Positions 1-8,927 are shown, numbered from the stretch's first letter. The stretch is DNA of 32,036 nt from Pedobacter miscanthi (GCF_003315595.1 NZ_QNQU01000018.1:113360-145395), one strand, 5' to 3'. The notes: generated by a model not told the origin, from the letters alone. Translations and numbers: made by a program.

Positions 1-106
1 TATGGCTTCAGTCTGCACTGACACACGCCTAGGTAGTTTTTTATACATGAAAGATTGCTTAACGTTTCCCCTTTTATCCCAGCGCTTCAGTTCGCAATGA
101 CGTATC
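1..106. repeat. Possible intergenic repeat remnant at the left edge
   Basis: No gene is seen here. The stretch contains AAAGATTGCTT (about 50-60) and, about 30 bases on, TTCAGTTCGCAATGACG (86-102). These resemble the closing arm of dispersed GTCATTGCGA...TCGCAATGAC palindromic elements known between genes in many Bacteroidota. Only one arm is recognisable, and it lies downstream of the minus-strand hydrolase ending at 110. This is recognition by eye; other genomic copies were not checked. Confidence 0.3.
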
Positions 107-109
107 ATT

Positions 110-1663
110 TTAATCCATCTTTACCTTAACCGGCTTCAAATCTTTGCCTTTATAAATCTCTTTTCCGTCTGCAAAAATCAGTAAACCTTTACCTTTGTTA
201 TATTTTGTACCGGTTTTATCCCATAGAATCGTCACTATTTTACCATGATAAGAAACATTATCGAGTATAAACCAATCCCATTGATTTTTCGGAATTAATG
301 GAAATAGTTCCAGCACATTATCCTGACGGGGCTTTACACCTACCAAATCATTGATAATTAAATCATTAAAAGTAGAATGATTGTAAAAACTGCTTCGCGG
401 ATTATCGCCCTTTAACCATTCACCGGTTTTTTCATCCTGATATTCTCCAATGTATGGTTTTCCGTTTTTGATATGTGATGCAGCATACTGATGAAGTTCC
501 TGATAAAAAACCTCAGGTTTCATATTGCCATGTTTTTTGTAATTGCTTAACAGGTTTGCCAATCCTTTTAAAGTTTGCGAGCTGGCAAATGGCCACAATG
601 CACCGTCCCATTCGCAGCTATGGCCTGTTCCCCTTGTTCTGAATGTTGGGTTTCTCCTTTCCGCCGTAGTTAAGCCCCAGGGTGCTTTAAAACCTGCAGT
701 ATCCAACAATTGGTCCCAGGCTTTTGCATAGATGGCTTTATCATCCGGTAAATTGAAATCCCAGGGTGTAAAACCAATGGCTTCACGAACATTTGCAGCG
801 CCACCTTTAGCTTTTCTGGTTTCGAAAAAAGACGATGAAGTATTCCACAAGCTATCCTGAACCAGTTTTTTTATTGTTGTCGCTTTGTTTTGATACTTAT
901 CTGCCGTTGCTGTTTCATTTAAAAGTGTGGCGATTTTATCTAATGCCATCGCATTACCATACATATAACTGTTAATGGTTGGGCGTTGATTCTGGTCTTT
1001 ACGCGAACCGCTGATCGATTCTTCCATGCCATCTTTCACATCGTTTTGCCAGAAAAGGCCGTTTTTAAGCTGCCGTTCGGTTTCCCATTTGGTATAATCT
1101 TTATCAAGCGCCGGCAGGATTTCTTTTAAAAATGCCTGATCCGGTTTTACCAGGTAATTCTGATAAACAGCATCATCCACCCAGCTGCTAAACTGATGGA
1201 ACCGTTGTTTCGTTTCGCCAACATCGGCTTTGTAAAGCCAGAATTTGATATAGTCTTTGAGGTAACTGTTATCTTTTAACCAGCGTCCTTCATAAATATG
1301 GTGTCCTAAGGCGCAACTGATTGAGTTATATTTACCTGCATGTTTAACCGGCTCAATAAACTCGGTAAAAATAAAACCATCCGGCGTTTTAACCAGGTGT
1401 TTGCGGTAGGTCCACCAGCGGTAATAGTAATTTTGTTCCAGTATCTCATCAGGGCACTCGAATATAGGTGCCTGATCGGCAAGCCATTTAAAAGCCTCAC
1501 TATTTGGAATATAATTCTTAACAGCTTCAGTGTCTGTTGAATTAAAATAATCCACATATTTCTTCAGCTTTTCCGTACCGAGGATAGTTTTTTGTTGCGC
1601 ATAGCCCGTAATTGTCAATACAGACAATGCTGCCGTGGCTATAAAATTTCTTGTATTTTTCAT
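110..1663 (-). CDS. Exported MGH1/GH63-like (alpha/alpha)6 glycoside hydrolase
   Basis: Predicted secreted glycoside hydrolase of the MGH1-like/GH63-type (alpha/alpha)6-barrel group. I start it at the ATG at 1663 (517 aa), not five codons upstream, because that gives a clean signal peptide (MKNTRN then a hydrophobic stretch, cleavage after about GYA at residue 22). Family-like features are the early motif ECPDEILEQNYYYRWWTYRK (residues 69-88), DGMEES (211-216, likely general acid region) and a late GTGHSCEWDGALWPF block that fits the second catalytic region. The substrate cannot be read from sequence; relatives act on alpha-linked sugars, including mannosylglycerate and plant-polymer side chains. 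Its ATG overlaps the stop codon of the upstream hydrolase as TAATG, so the two are very likely translated together. Confidence 0.75.
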   Translation of the reverse strand: MKNTRNFIATAALSVLTITGYAQQKTILGTEKLKKYVDYFNSTDTEAVKNYIPNSEAFKWLADQAPIFECPDEILEQNYYYRWWTYRKHLVKTPDGFIFTEFIEPVKHAGKYNSISCALGHHIYEGRWLKDNSYLKDYIKFWLYKADVGETKQRFHQFSSWVDDAVYQNYLVKPDQAFLKEILPALDKDYTKWETERQLKNGLFWQNDVKDGMEESISGSRKDQNQRPTINSYMYGNAMALDKIATLLNETATADKYQNKATTIKKLVQDSLWNTSSSFFETRKAKGGAANVREAIGFTPWDFNLPDDKAIYAKAWDQLLDTAGFKAPWGLTTAERRNPTFRTRGTGHSCEWDGALWPFASSQTLKGLANLLSNYKKHGNMKPEVFYQELHQYAASHIKNGKPYIGEYQDEKTGEWLKGDNPRSSFYNHSTFNDLIINDLVGVKPRQDNVLELFPLIPKNQWDWFILDNVSYHGKIVTILWDKTGTKYNKGKGLLIFADGKEIYKGKDLKPVKVKMD

Positions 1664-4398
1664 TATTCGAATAACCAATCTATATCTTTTCCCCTGCCAT
1701 CTAAACCCGCGTTAAAAATGCGCAGTTCCTGCTTATCATCAATAAAACCCAATACCAAACAAGCACCTTTACCTAAGTTTAAAGTATGCGTTCCTGCCGG
1801 AAAAGCATAGGCGTGTACGTTTACCGGCGGAAAGCCATCAGGCACCAATGCATTTGAAATTTTAATTTCCGACTGACCATAATTGTTGGCGCTGGCATCG
1901 GTTTCCAATTGTGGCGGAGCGAGGTATTGAGGATCTTTCTGGTTAAAAAAACCAACCAATAAATTTACAGGAGAATTAGCACTGAACTTAATTTCTGTCC
2001 CGTTTTTAACTTGTTGTGTTTTGCTTAATTTAATGCCTTTTAAGCCGGTTAACTGCGCTGCAACTTCTTTGATTTTAACAGTTGTGTCGCTAAAAAGCTG
2101 TACATCTTTAGCAATGGTGTACGTTTCAGTTGTATTGAGCAACTTTACATCGGCTGCCTGATATGGCACTACGACAGCAATCGATCCTTGTTTAATTGAT
2201 TTTAACGAATCAATACTTTTTTTAAAATGATTCAGTTCTTTGGTGAAAACCGGTAACATTTCTCTCCAGTGAATAAATGTTTTATCAACGCCACGCATCG
2301 GGATTTTGCGCTGTTTAGTTTGCATACTATTCGCATACAGGTAATTATGATCTGTTAGCTTAACTAATGCTGCATAATGGTCTACACTTTTCTGGAGGAA
2401 AGGCAGTGCCTGTTCTAAATCGCTTACCTGGTTAGAATATTTATAGCGCAATATCCAAAGCGCAGCCTTTACCTTCTCTGCATAAAAATTGGCCATCGCA
2501 TCATAACAATAAATATCGTTTTTAAGCCTTTTAAACTCTGCAGTATCTTTTTTTACGTTTGCATCAGCTTCATTAATCGATTGGATGGCTTTTTTACCGT
2601 GCTCAACTACTTCTTTTGCTACCTGAACCGGAGTTTCGCCTATATGCCCCTGCTTTTTCCATTCCTTTTCTGCGTAATCTATAATCATTTCACCTTCAGG
2701 TGCTTCCGATTCGTATAATAAAGTAAAAAGTCCGTAACGATATGGGTTGATCAATTGCGTCATTAACATGCCTAATGTCAGCGTTTGACGGTTTCCATCG
2801 GTAATGCCGTACCTGCGTAAAAGTTTAGGCGATATCTCTCCCGATTCTTCGTAAGCATTTAAAATGGCTTTACCACTATTCAAGTCAGTACCATACTTGT
2901 TGGCAAGTTCTTTTCCCCAGTAATTGATTTCCTGTTCACGGTTGCGCTGCGAATTCCACGAGTACCTGGCCCACTCCTTATACCAGATCCAATCGCGGTC
3001 TACTTCCAGCAATCTGCCTTTCACCTCGTCGGCCGAATATGGCCAGTCCCAATAACTTGCCTGGGGGTATAAATGCAAACCTTTAGCGCCATAAATTTTG
3101 TTCATTGCCTGAACCGATTTCTGTATAAAATCAGCTGAACCATAACGAAAAGGTTCCAGATTGGCCAAAATATGAACATTAGAAATGTTAACTATACCAA
3201 TAGCCGCTAACTTTCGGTTCAAATCGGCCCATGCCCCGCGTGGTATATAAGTGGTTAAAGCTTCGCCATTAAATTTATTCTCGGTGTAAAGATTTTTATA
3301 AAGTGGTAAAGCGGCTTTCATTACACTTGGCGCATCAGTATCGTGTGCCCGCAACACAATGGGCGGTTCTTCCTTAATACCTGCAGCTTTTAGTCCATCT
3401 TTTACGCCCGGGATAATGGTTTTGGTGAACCAGTCAATATCATCCTGACCAACACCTTCCATCGCCTCTCCTAACGCCACCATTAAGCCCACATTGGGAT
3501 ATTTCTCTACAAATGCGGCGATTGATTTTCGCGTATAATCTGCAATCAAGGGAATAATAGGCCGGTTCCTGTCCTGGGTTTTTAAGCCGTGTTTATCGGC
3601 AAAAGGTTTCGGGATGATGATATTGTAGAACATCTGGATCACCCAGATTCCCCGTTTATCAGCCTCTTTGGTTAAAAATTGAAAAATTTCTTCGTTCTTT
3701 TTTAAAGTGGCCTCATCTACTTCAACCGCATAAGGATAGTCTTTCAACCTTAATAAGGAAGAAAACGGATGTCCGTTCCACAAATAGAGCGAATTATAAC
3801 GGTTCTCGACCATCATATCAAGGTATTTAATCCACAAAGCCTTATCGTACAACCACGGGAAGGTTTCGGGTGTGTAGGGATATTCGTAAACATCATGACC
3901 GGGCAGATAATCAGGTTTTTGTAAACCGATACAGGTACCACGTAATACCATTTCGGGTTGATCGGAAAGGGTAATCTGCGCAGGTAATTTGCCGCTGTTT
4001 TTAATCTGGTCGGCAAGTTCTATACAGCCGTATAAAGCGCCCGATGCATCATTACCTATGATATAAATGCTGCCATTTTTCGCTGTATAAATATGGAAAC
4101 CTTCTTTTTTTGCAACCGAAATCTGGTTTTTAATCGCTGCAGGAAGCTGATTGGTAAAAAGTTTATCAGAAAATACACCAATCGCAATTAAATTGCCCGA
4201 ATTGTTTAGCTTGTCTTTCTGTTCTATTTTAATTGAATAATTTAATTTAGATAAGGCTTTTAAAATTCTTTCGGCGCCAAAACGTACCCGAACATGGTTT
4301 TCTGTCGAAATTACGATGTTTTTTTGTTCAGGTTGAATTGCCTGAGATAAGGATATCGATAAAAAATAACAGGAAATAAAAATCAGAAAATTTCTCAT
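1663..4398 (-). CDS. Exported GH67-N/alpha-glucuronidase-like hydrolase
   Basis: Large exported protein (911 aa) with a signal peptide (residues 1-20, cleavage near SQA). Residues about 25-150 look like the GH67/GH20 N-terminal alpha-beta domain (a GNLIAIGV strand and an AKNGSIYIIGNDASGALYG segment). Residues about 150-520 fit a TIM barrel starting at LRGTCIGLQ, with NRYNSLYLWNGHPF, an acidic motif ALGEAMEGVGQDD and LRAHDTDAP as candidate active-site regions. The C-terminal 350 residues are mostly helical and then beta-rich. The best guess is an alpha-glucuronidase-like glycosidase; the exact family and substrate are uncertain. It is first in a two-gene minus-strand operon and is divergent from the fucose-type module at 4663, which suggests that it feeds that pathway. 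Confidence 0.65.
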   Translation of the reverse strand: MRNFLIFISCYFLSISLSQAIQPEQKNIVISTENHVRVRFGAERILKALSKLNYSIKIEQKDKLNNSGNLIAIGVFSDKLFTNQLPAAIKNQISVAKKEGFHIYTAKNGSIYIIGNDASGALYGCIELADQIKNSGKLPAQITLSDQPEMVLRGTCIGLQKPDYLPGHDVYEYPYTPETFPWLYDKALWIKYLDMMVENRYNSLYLWNGHPFSSLLRLKDYPYAVEVDEATLKKNEEIFQFLTKEADKRGIWVIQMFYNIIIPKPFADKHGLKTQDRNRPIIPLIADYTRKSIAAFVEKYPNVGLMVALGEAMEGVGQDDIDWFTKTIIPGVKDGLKAAGIKEEPPIVLRAHDTDAPSVMKAALPLYKNLYTENKFNGEALTTYIPRGAWADLNRKLAAIGIVNISNVHILANLEPFRYGSADFIQKSVQAMNKIYGAKGLHLYPQASYWDWPYSADEVKGRLLEVDRDWIWYKEWARYSWNSQRNREQEINYWGKELANKYGTDLNSGKAILNAYEESGEISPKLLRRYGITDGNRQTLTLGMLMTQLINPYRYGLFTLLYESEAPEGEMIIDYAEKEWKKQGHIGETPVQVAKEVVEHGKKAIQSINEADANVKKDTAEFKRLKNDIYCYDAMANFYAEKVKAALWILRYKYSNQVSDLEQALPFLQKSVDHYAALVKLTDHNYLYANSMQTKQRKIPMRGVDKTFIHWREMLPVFTKELNHFKKSIDSLKSIKQGSIAVVVPYQAADVKLLNTTETYTIAKDVQLFSDTTVKIKEVAAQLTGLKGIKLSKTQQVKNGTEIKFSANSPVNLLVGFFNQKDPQYLAPPQLETDASANNYGQSEIKISNALVPDGFPPVNVHAYAFPAGTHTLNLGKGACLVLGFIDDKQELRIFNAGLDGRGKDIDWLFE

Positions 4399-4662
4399 TC
4401 AATTTGGCTCTTACAACTCCTTTTTTAAGGGAATGATATGTGATATTTGGTTAAAATATTATTTAAATATAAAAATAATATTCAAATATAAGTAATTTAG
4501 AGGTCTGCTAATGTAAAATTTATGCAAGGTAAGCCGCTGTGTTTGCCTTGAGCCAACTATGACAATATCTTTTAATATTTAGACAAGAAGATAAAATTTT
4601 TAACCAACAATATTTATTTTATTTGTATCCATATTCTAATCAATTATAATTTATAAGCATAT
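4399..4662. promoter_or_regulatory. AT-rich divergent intergenic region
   Basis: This spacer separates the minus-strand hydrolase pair from the plus-strand sugar-acid module and must hold promoters for both. On the minus strand, TATATTTG (complement of 4483-4490) matches the Bacteroidota -7 element TAnnTTTG about 85 bases before the hydrolase start, but no -33 TTG lies at the usual distance. No convincing plus-strand promoter was seen. Confidence 0.35.
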
Positions 4663-5427
4663 ATGTTTTCACTAAAAAACAAAAAAGCCGTGGTTACAGG
4701 TGGCGGAAGTGGTATAGGAAAAGCCATTGCAACCATTTTAGCAAAACAGGGCGCAGAAGTACATATTATAGAACTGGGCACTGAACAGGCTGAGGATACA
4801 CTGAAAGAAATTAGGGAAAACGGCGGTACAGCATTCAGTTATGGCTGCAATGTTTCCGATCATAAGGCGGTTCACGAAGTTTTTGAGCAAATCGGAAAAA
4901 TTAACATCCTGATCAATAATGCTGGTATTGCACACATTGGCAAGGCCGATACTACTGATGAATCGGATTTTGACCGTGTAATGCGTGTAAACGTAAAAGG
5001 TGTGTACAACTGCTTGCATGCCGCTATTCCGCAGATTCGTTTAGCTGGCGGAGGTGTAATCATTAACATGGCTTCTATTGCGGCTTTAATCGGCCTACCC
5101 GACCGTTTTGTATACAGCGCGGCAAAAGGTGCTGTAAAAGCCATTACTATGAGTGTGGCCAAAGATTATATTGGCGAGAACATCAGGTGTAACTCCATTT
5201 CTCCTGCCAGGGTACATACGCCATTTGTAGATGGCTTTTTACAGAAAAACTATCCGGATAATATCCCTGAGATGTTCGAAAAACTTTCTAAAACGCAACC
5301 TATTGGCAGAATGGCAAAACCGGAAGAAGTTGGCGCACTGGCTTTATACCTTTGCAGCGATGAAGCTTCGTTTATTACCGGCTGCGATTATCCGATTGAC
5401 GGCGGATTTACAACCTTAAACAATTAA
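4663..5427 (+). CDS. SDR dehydrogenase of a fucose-type sugar oxidation module
   Basis: Classical short-chain dehydrogenase/reductase (254 aa). It has the cofactor motif TGGGSGIG (12-19), NNAG (85-88), catalytic Ser138 and Tyr151-x-x-x-Lys155, so it should be active. Glu37 at the end of the second strand favours NAD over NADP. It is the first gene of a plus-strand run with an FAH hydrolase, a mutarotase, an amidohydrolase and an LldD-like enzyme. In the known oxidative L-fucose pathway, SDRs act either as L-fucose dehydrogenase or as 2-keto-3-deoxy-L-fuconate 4-dehydrogenase. Sitting directly before the diketo-acid hydrolase, the second role is slightly more likely, but sequence alone cannot decide. 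Confidence 0.85.
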   Translation: MFSLKNKKAVVTGGGSGIGKAIATILAKQGAEVHIIELGTEQAEDTLKEIRENGGTAFSYGCNVSDHKAVHEVFEQIGKINILINNAGIAHIGKADTTDESDFDRVMRVNVKGVYNCLHAAIPQIRLAGGGVIINMASIAALIGLPDRFVYSAAKGAVKAITMSVAKDYIGENIRCNSISPARVHTPFVDGFLQKNYPDNIPEMFEKLSKTQPIGRMAKPEEVGALALYLCSDEASFITGCDYPIDGGFTTLNN

Positions 5428-5450
5428 TCACACAATTTAAATACATTATA

Positions 5451-6305
5451 ATGAAATTAATAAGATTTGGCGAGGCGGGAGCTGAAAAACCAGGTGTAAT
5501 CATCAACGATAATTATTTCGATGTTTCGGCCCTGGTGACAGATTATAACGAAGAATTTTTTGGTGGAGATGGTCTGGAAAAGCTAAAAAATGATATTGAA
5601 ACGGCTGATTTACCTCAGGTGGACAAAGGTGTACGCTTGGGCCCTGCCCTGGCACGTCCTTCAAAGATTATATGCGTGGGCTTAAATTATAAAGACCACG
5701 CAGCAGAAACCAATGCTCCTATTCCTTCTGAGCCTATATTATTTTTTAAAGCCACTTCGGCAATAGTTGGCCCAAATGATGACCTGATTATCCCAAAAAA
5801 CAGTAAAAAAACGGATTGGGAAGTAGAATTAGCCATTGTTATAGGCAAAAAAGCAAGTTATGTTTCAGAAGAAAACGCTTTAGATCATATTGCGGGTTAT
5901 GTTTTGCATAACGATTACAGCGAACGCGAATTCCAGATTGAAAGAAACGGACAATGGGTTAAAGGAAAAAGCTGTGATACTTTTGCGCCAATAGGCCCAT
6001 TTATTGCTACACAGGATGAAATTGCTGACGTGCATAATCTTCACCTTTGGCTTACCGTAAACGGCAAAACATTGCAGGATGGAAATACTTCAAACCTCAT
6101 TTTCAATGTTCCTTTTATGGTTTCTTACATCAGCCAGTTTATGACCCTTTTACCGGGTGATGTGATTACAACAGGTACTCCGGCAGGTGTTGGTTTGGGA
6201 CAAAAACCTGAACCATGGTACCTAAAAGCGGGCGATGTGGTAGAACTGGGTATTGATGGTTTGGGCTCAAGCAAACAAACAGTTAAAGCATACAGCGGCA
6301 AATAA
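5451..6305 (+). CDS. FAH-family hydrolase, likely 2,4-diketo-3-deoxy-fuconate type
   Basis: Fumarylacetoacetate hydrolase superfamily enzyme (284 aa), often auto-named ureidoglycolate lyase in Bacteroidota. Visible are the core ICVGLNYKDHAAE (74-86), metal ligands Glu124 and Glu126 in DWEVELA and Asp155 in HNDYSERE, then GQWVKGKSCDTFAPIGP and TTGTPAGVGLG (240-250). In the 6-deoxysugar oxidation route this family cleaves 2,4-diketo-3-deoxy-L-fuconate into pyruvate and L-lactate. The neighbours (dehydrogenase before, mutarotase and lactonase-type genes after, and an LldD-like protein at the end) support that reaction over ureidoglycolate metabolism. It follows the SDR by 23 bases. Confidence 0.85.
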   Translation: MKLIRFGEAGAEKPGVIINDNYFDVSALVTDYNEEFFGGDGLEKLKNDIETADLPQVDKGVRLGPALARPSKIICVGLNYKDHAAETNAPIPSEPILFFKATSAIVGPNDDLIIPKNSKKTDWEVELAIVIGKKASYVSEENALDHIAGYVLHNDYSEREFQIERNGQWVKGKSCDTFAPIGPFIATQDEIADVHNLHLWLTVNGKTLQDGNTSNLIFNVPFMVSYISQFMTLLPGDVITTGTPAGVGLGQKPEPWYLKAGDVVELGIDGLGSSKQTVKAYSGK

Positions 6306-6306
6306 A

Positions 6307-6636
6307 ATGAAAAGATACTGTTTAACAATGGATCTGATTAATGATGAAAAGCTTATAGAAGAGTATAAACAGTATCATCAAGCGGTTTGGCCCGAGATTA
6401 AAGAGAGTATATCGTCTTCGGGTATTGAAAACCTGGAAATATATCTTCTTGGGAGCAGGCTATTTATGATTATGGAGGTTAACGAAAGCTTCTCATTTGA
6501 AAAAAAGACAAAAGCTGATCTGGCCAATCCAAAAGTACAGGAATGGGAAACTTTGATGTGGAAATTCCAGCAGGCATTGCCTGGTGCCAAACCGGGTGAA
6601 AAATGGATTTTAATGGACCAGATATTTAAACTTTAA
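6307..6636 (+). CDS. RhaM-family L-rhamnose/L-fucose mutarotase
   Basis: Small dimeric alpha/beta-barrel mutarotase (109 aa) interconverting the alpha and beta anomers of a 6-deoxyhexose. I use the ATG at 6307, two bases after the FAH stop codon; a longer frame from 6253 would overlap that gene and gives N-terminal residues unlike the family. Compared with E. coli RhaM, the catalytic His is at 24 in YHQAVWPEI, and NLEIYLLGSRLFMIME and the paired Trp region (EWETLMWK) are in place. In fucose clusters this family supplies the beta anomer used by the dehydrogenase. Fucose or rhamnose cannot be told apart from sequence; the neighbouring fuconolactonase-like gene favours fucose. Confidence 0.85.
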   Translation: MKRYCLTMDLINDEKLIEEYKQYHQAVWPEIKESISSSGIENLEIYLLGSRLFMIMEVNESFSFEKKTKADLANPKVQEWETLMWKFQQALPGAKPGEKWILMDQIFKL

Positions 6637-6644
6637 ATGCTTTT

Positions 6645-7466
6645 ATGATTGATACCCACGTACATTTTTGGAATTTCGATCCGGTTAGGGATAGCTGGAT
6701 CAATGAAGATATGAAGGTTATCCGGCAGGATTTTCACCCGAAAGATCTGTTAGAACCTTATCATAGCCTTCATATTACCGGATGTATTGCCGTACAGGCC
6801 AGTCAATCGGAAGAAGAAAACCATTTTCTGCTAAGCCTGGCTGAACAAAATGAGGTCATTAAAGGCATTGTTGGCTGGGTTGATCTGCTTGATCCAAATC
6901 TCGGTGATCGCTTAAACTACTGGAGCAATTTTAAAACCATTAAAGGCTGGCGTCATATTTTACAGGCCGAAAACAGTGCGTTTATCCTTAATCCAAAATT
7001 TATTGAAGGCATTAAACTTCTAAAAGAATACAGTTATACCTACGATTTATTGTGCTACCACAATCAGTTACCGGATATTATTAAAATGGTTGATCAGCTT
7101 CCTGATCAGCCATTTGTACTCGATCATTGCGGCAAACCGGATGTTAAAAACCAGGATTTGAAAACCTGGGCAGAAAATATTAAAGTTTTAGCCTCAAATC
7201 CTAATGTTAGCTGTAAGGTATCGGGCTTGCTGGCAGAAGCCGACTGGAAAAACTGGACAGAAAAAGAATTATTTAATTGTTTTGAGGTGGTATTTGAACA
7301 TTTCGGCGCGAAGAGGATGATGTACGGCAGCGATTGGCCGGTAATGCTGATCAGCAGGCCTTACGAGGATTGGTTTAATTTAGTTCATCAGTATACCGCG
7401 CAATTTTCTCCGGAAGAACGTCAACTAATTTTCAGCGATAATGCGAAAGCATTTTATGGGGTTTAA
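6645..7466 (+). CDS. Amidohydrolase, L-fuconolactonase-like
   Basis: COG3618-type TIM-barrel amidohydrolase (273 aa). It has His5-x-His7 at the N-terminus (DTHVHFW), GWRH (101-104), LDHCGKP (159-165), KVSGL (191-195) and GSDWPV (228-233), the usual set of metal and substrate residues. Family members hydrolyse sugar-acid lactones, with L-fucono-1,5-lactone the main characterised substrate in this genetic setting, giving L-fuconate. It starts eight bases after the mutarotase stop, so it belongs to the same operon. The next enzyme in the pathway, an enolase-superfamily fuconate dehydratase, is not in the window. Confidence 0.85.
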   Translation: MIDTHVHFWNFDPVRDSWINEDMKVIRQDFHPKDLLEPYHSLHITGCIAVQASQSEEENHFLLSLAEQNEVIKGIVGWVDLLDPNLGDRLNYWSNFKTIKGWRHILQAENSAFILNPKFIEGIKLLKEYSYTYDLLCYHNQLPDIIKMVDQLPDQPFVLDHCGKPDVKNQDLKTWAENIKVLASNPNVSCKVSGLLAEADWKNWTEKELFNCFEVVFEHFGAKRMMYGSDWPVMLISRPYEDWFNLVHQYTAQFSPEERQLIFSDNAKAFYGV

Positions 7467-7484
7467 AAAACACATTTTGCCGCG

Positions 7485-7563
7485 TTTGTCATCCTGAATG
7501 AAATAAAGGATCTTTTTGATAGTGTACTATTTTCAAGTAGTTCTTGGTGTTCAGCATGACAGA
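7485..7563. repeat. REP-like intergenic palindrome (GTCATCCTGAA...TTCAGCATGAC)
   Basis: TGTCATCCTGAA (7487-7498) and TTCAGCATGACA (7550-7561) are inverted repeats matching at 11 of 12 positions around a roughly 50-base centre containing AAAGGATC. This layout is typical of dispersed palindromic elements in Pedobacter-like and other Bacteroidota genomes. It lies between the amidohydrolase and the LldD-like gene and could form an RNA hairpin in the operon transcript. The rest of the spacer (7564-7697) shows nothing I recognise. Confidence 0.6.
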
Positions 7564-7697
7564 TCAGCAAAAAAAAATATTCTTTTACGTTCTCCGCAAC
7601 TAAAACTTAAAACAGCAGATAGAGCAGGATGGATAATATCATGTAAAATAGTAGTTTCCGCTTTTCAAATAGAACCTGACCAATACAAAATTTAAAT

Positions 7698-8867
7698 ATG
7701 AGTAAAAAGATTACATTTCCTTACAATCCTCAATATCCTTCGGTAGCCGACTTAAGAAAAAAGGCAAAATCCAGGATTCCTAAATTTGCTTTCGACTATC
7801 TGGAGGGCGGTTGTAATGAAGGACTTAATTTATCGCGTAACGAGAACGATTTCGATAATATTTATCTTAAACCGAATTACTTACGTGTTGGTGGAGATAT
7901 CGATATGTCGGTTGAATTATTTGGCCGTCGTTACAGTGCTCCATTTGGGATATCACCGATTGGCCTCCAAGGTTTAATGTGGCCTAATGCACCCGAAATT
8001 TTAGCCAAAGCTGCAGCTAAAGCCGATATTCCCTATACTTTAAGCACCGTATCTACCAGTAGTATCGAACGAATTGCCGAAGTATCTGATGGAAAAGCAT
8101 GGTTTCAATTGTACCATCCTACAGAAAATAGTTTGAGGGATGATATCTTAAATCGCTTAAAAGCTGTTGAATGTCCGGTATTGGTTGTACTGGTAGATGT
8201 ACCTGCATTTGGCTTACGCTATAAAGAAATTAAGAGCGGTTTGTCTATTCCGCCAAAAATGTCAATCAATAATATCTTACAGGCCTGCGCCCGTCCGCTG
8301 TGGGGAATAAAAACCTTACAACATGGAATTCCATCATTTGCTACTTTAAAACCCTACATGGAAAAAGGAATGGACATGTCGCAACTGGGGCAATTTATGA
8401 ACAAAACATTTACCGGTAAAGTTGATATTGAAAAGGTTGCGGCCATTCGTGATCTCTGGAAAGGACCTTTGGTACTGAAGGGAATCGCGACCGATGAAGA
8501 TATGCAGGCGGCCATCCAAATCGGTGTGGATGGTGTGATTGTTTCCAATCACGGTGGCAGACAAATTGACGCAGGCGAATCATCCATCAATTCTTTAATT
8601 AAACTCGCAGGAAATGATGTTTACAAATCAAAACTGAAGATCATGTTAGATGGAGGTATCCGTTCAGGTGTTGATTTAGCAAGGGCACATGCCGTTGGAT
8701 CTGAATTTAACTTTATGGGCCGGCCTTTTATGTATGGCGTTGGCGCTTTGGGCAATGAAGGAGGCGATCATACCATCAATATGTTTAAAACTCATTTATA
8801 TCAGATCATGCAACAGCTTACCATTGAGAATATTACACAATTTCCTGACAGGCTATTATATCCTTAA
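7698..8867 (+). CDS. FMN-dependent alpha-hydroxy-acid dehydrogenase, LldD-like
   Basis: FMN-linked alpha-hydroxy-acid dehydrogenase (389 aa). The catalytic His285 and substrate Arg288 sit in SNHGGRQ (283-289); Lys261 in LVLKGI and the phosphate-binding LDGGIRSG (317-324) and MGRPFMYG are intact. The N-terminus (FDYLEGG, 32-38) and FGLRYKEIKSG (171-181) resemble L-lactate dehydrogenase LldD more than glycolate oxidase, with Phe in place of the substrate Tyr of glycolate oxidase. The segment after WFQLY differs from LldD. Since the diketo-acid hydrolase in the same cluster should release L-lactate, oxidation of L-lactate to pyruvate is the natural role. It is 231 bases after the preceding gene, so it may have its own promoter. 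Confidence 0.85.
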   Translation: MSKKITFPYNPQYPSVADLRKKAKSRIPKFAFDYLEGGCNEGLNLSRNENDFDNIYLKPNYLRVGGDIDMSVELFGRRYSAPFGISPIGLQGLMWPNAPEILAKAAAKADIPYTLSTVSTSSIERIAEVSDGKAWFQLYHPTENSLRDDILNRLKAVECPVLVVLVDVPAFGLRYKEIKSGLSIPPKMSINNILQACARPLWGIKTLQHGIPSFATLKPYMEKGMDMSQLGQFMNKTFTGKVDIEKVAAIRDLWKGPLVLKGIATDEDMQAAIQIGVDGVIVSNHGGRQIDAGESSINSLIKLAGNDVYKSKLKIMLDGGIRSGVDLARAHAVGSEFNFMGRPFMYGVGALGNEGGDHTINMFKTHLYQIMQQLTIENITQFPDRLLYP

Positions 8868-8887
8868 AGCCGACTTGAAAATCGGGT

Positions 8888-8927
8888 AAACAAAAAAAGC
8901 AAGATCAGAAGTCTTGCTTTTTTGTTT
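8888..8927. terminator. Bidirectional terminator between convergent genes
   Basis: A hairpin with arms AAAAAAGCAAGA and TCTTGCTTTTTT around a 7-base loop. The A-tract on one side and T-tract on the other let it work as an intrinsic terminator on both strands, as expected between the plus-strand LldD-like gene (ends 8867) and the minus-strand epimerase (ends 8953). Confidence 0.85.

Noticed and set aside
4738..5162. Two minus-strand frames opposite the SDR of the fucose-type module
   Set aside because: They are shadows of a conserved gene with no independent motif.
5451..6305. Ureidoglycolate lyase of purine breakdown
   Set aside because: No other purine or allantoin genes are present; the neighbours fit deoxysugar oxidation.
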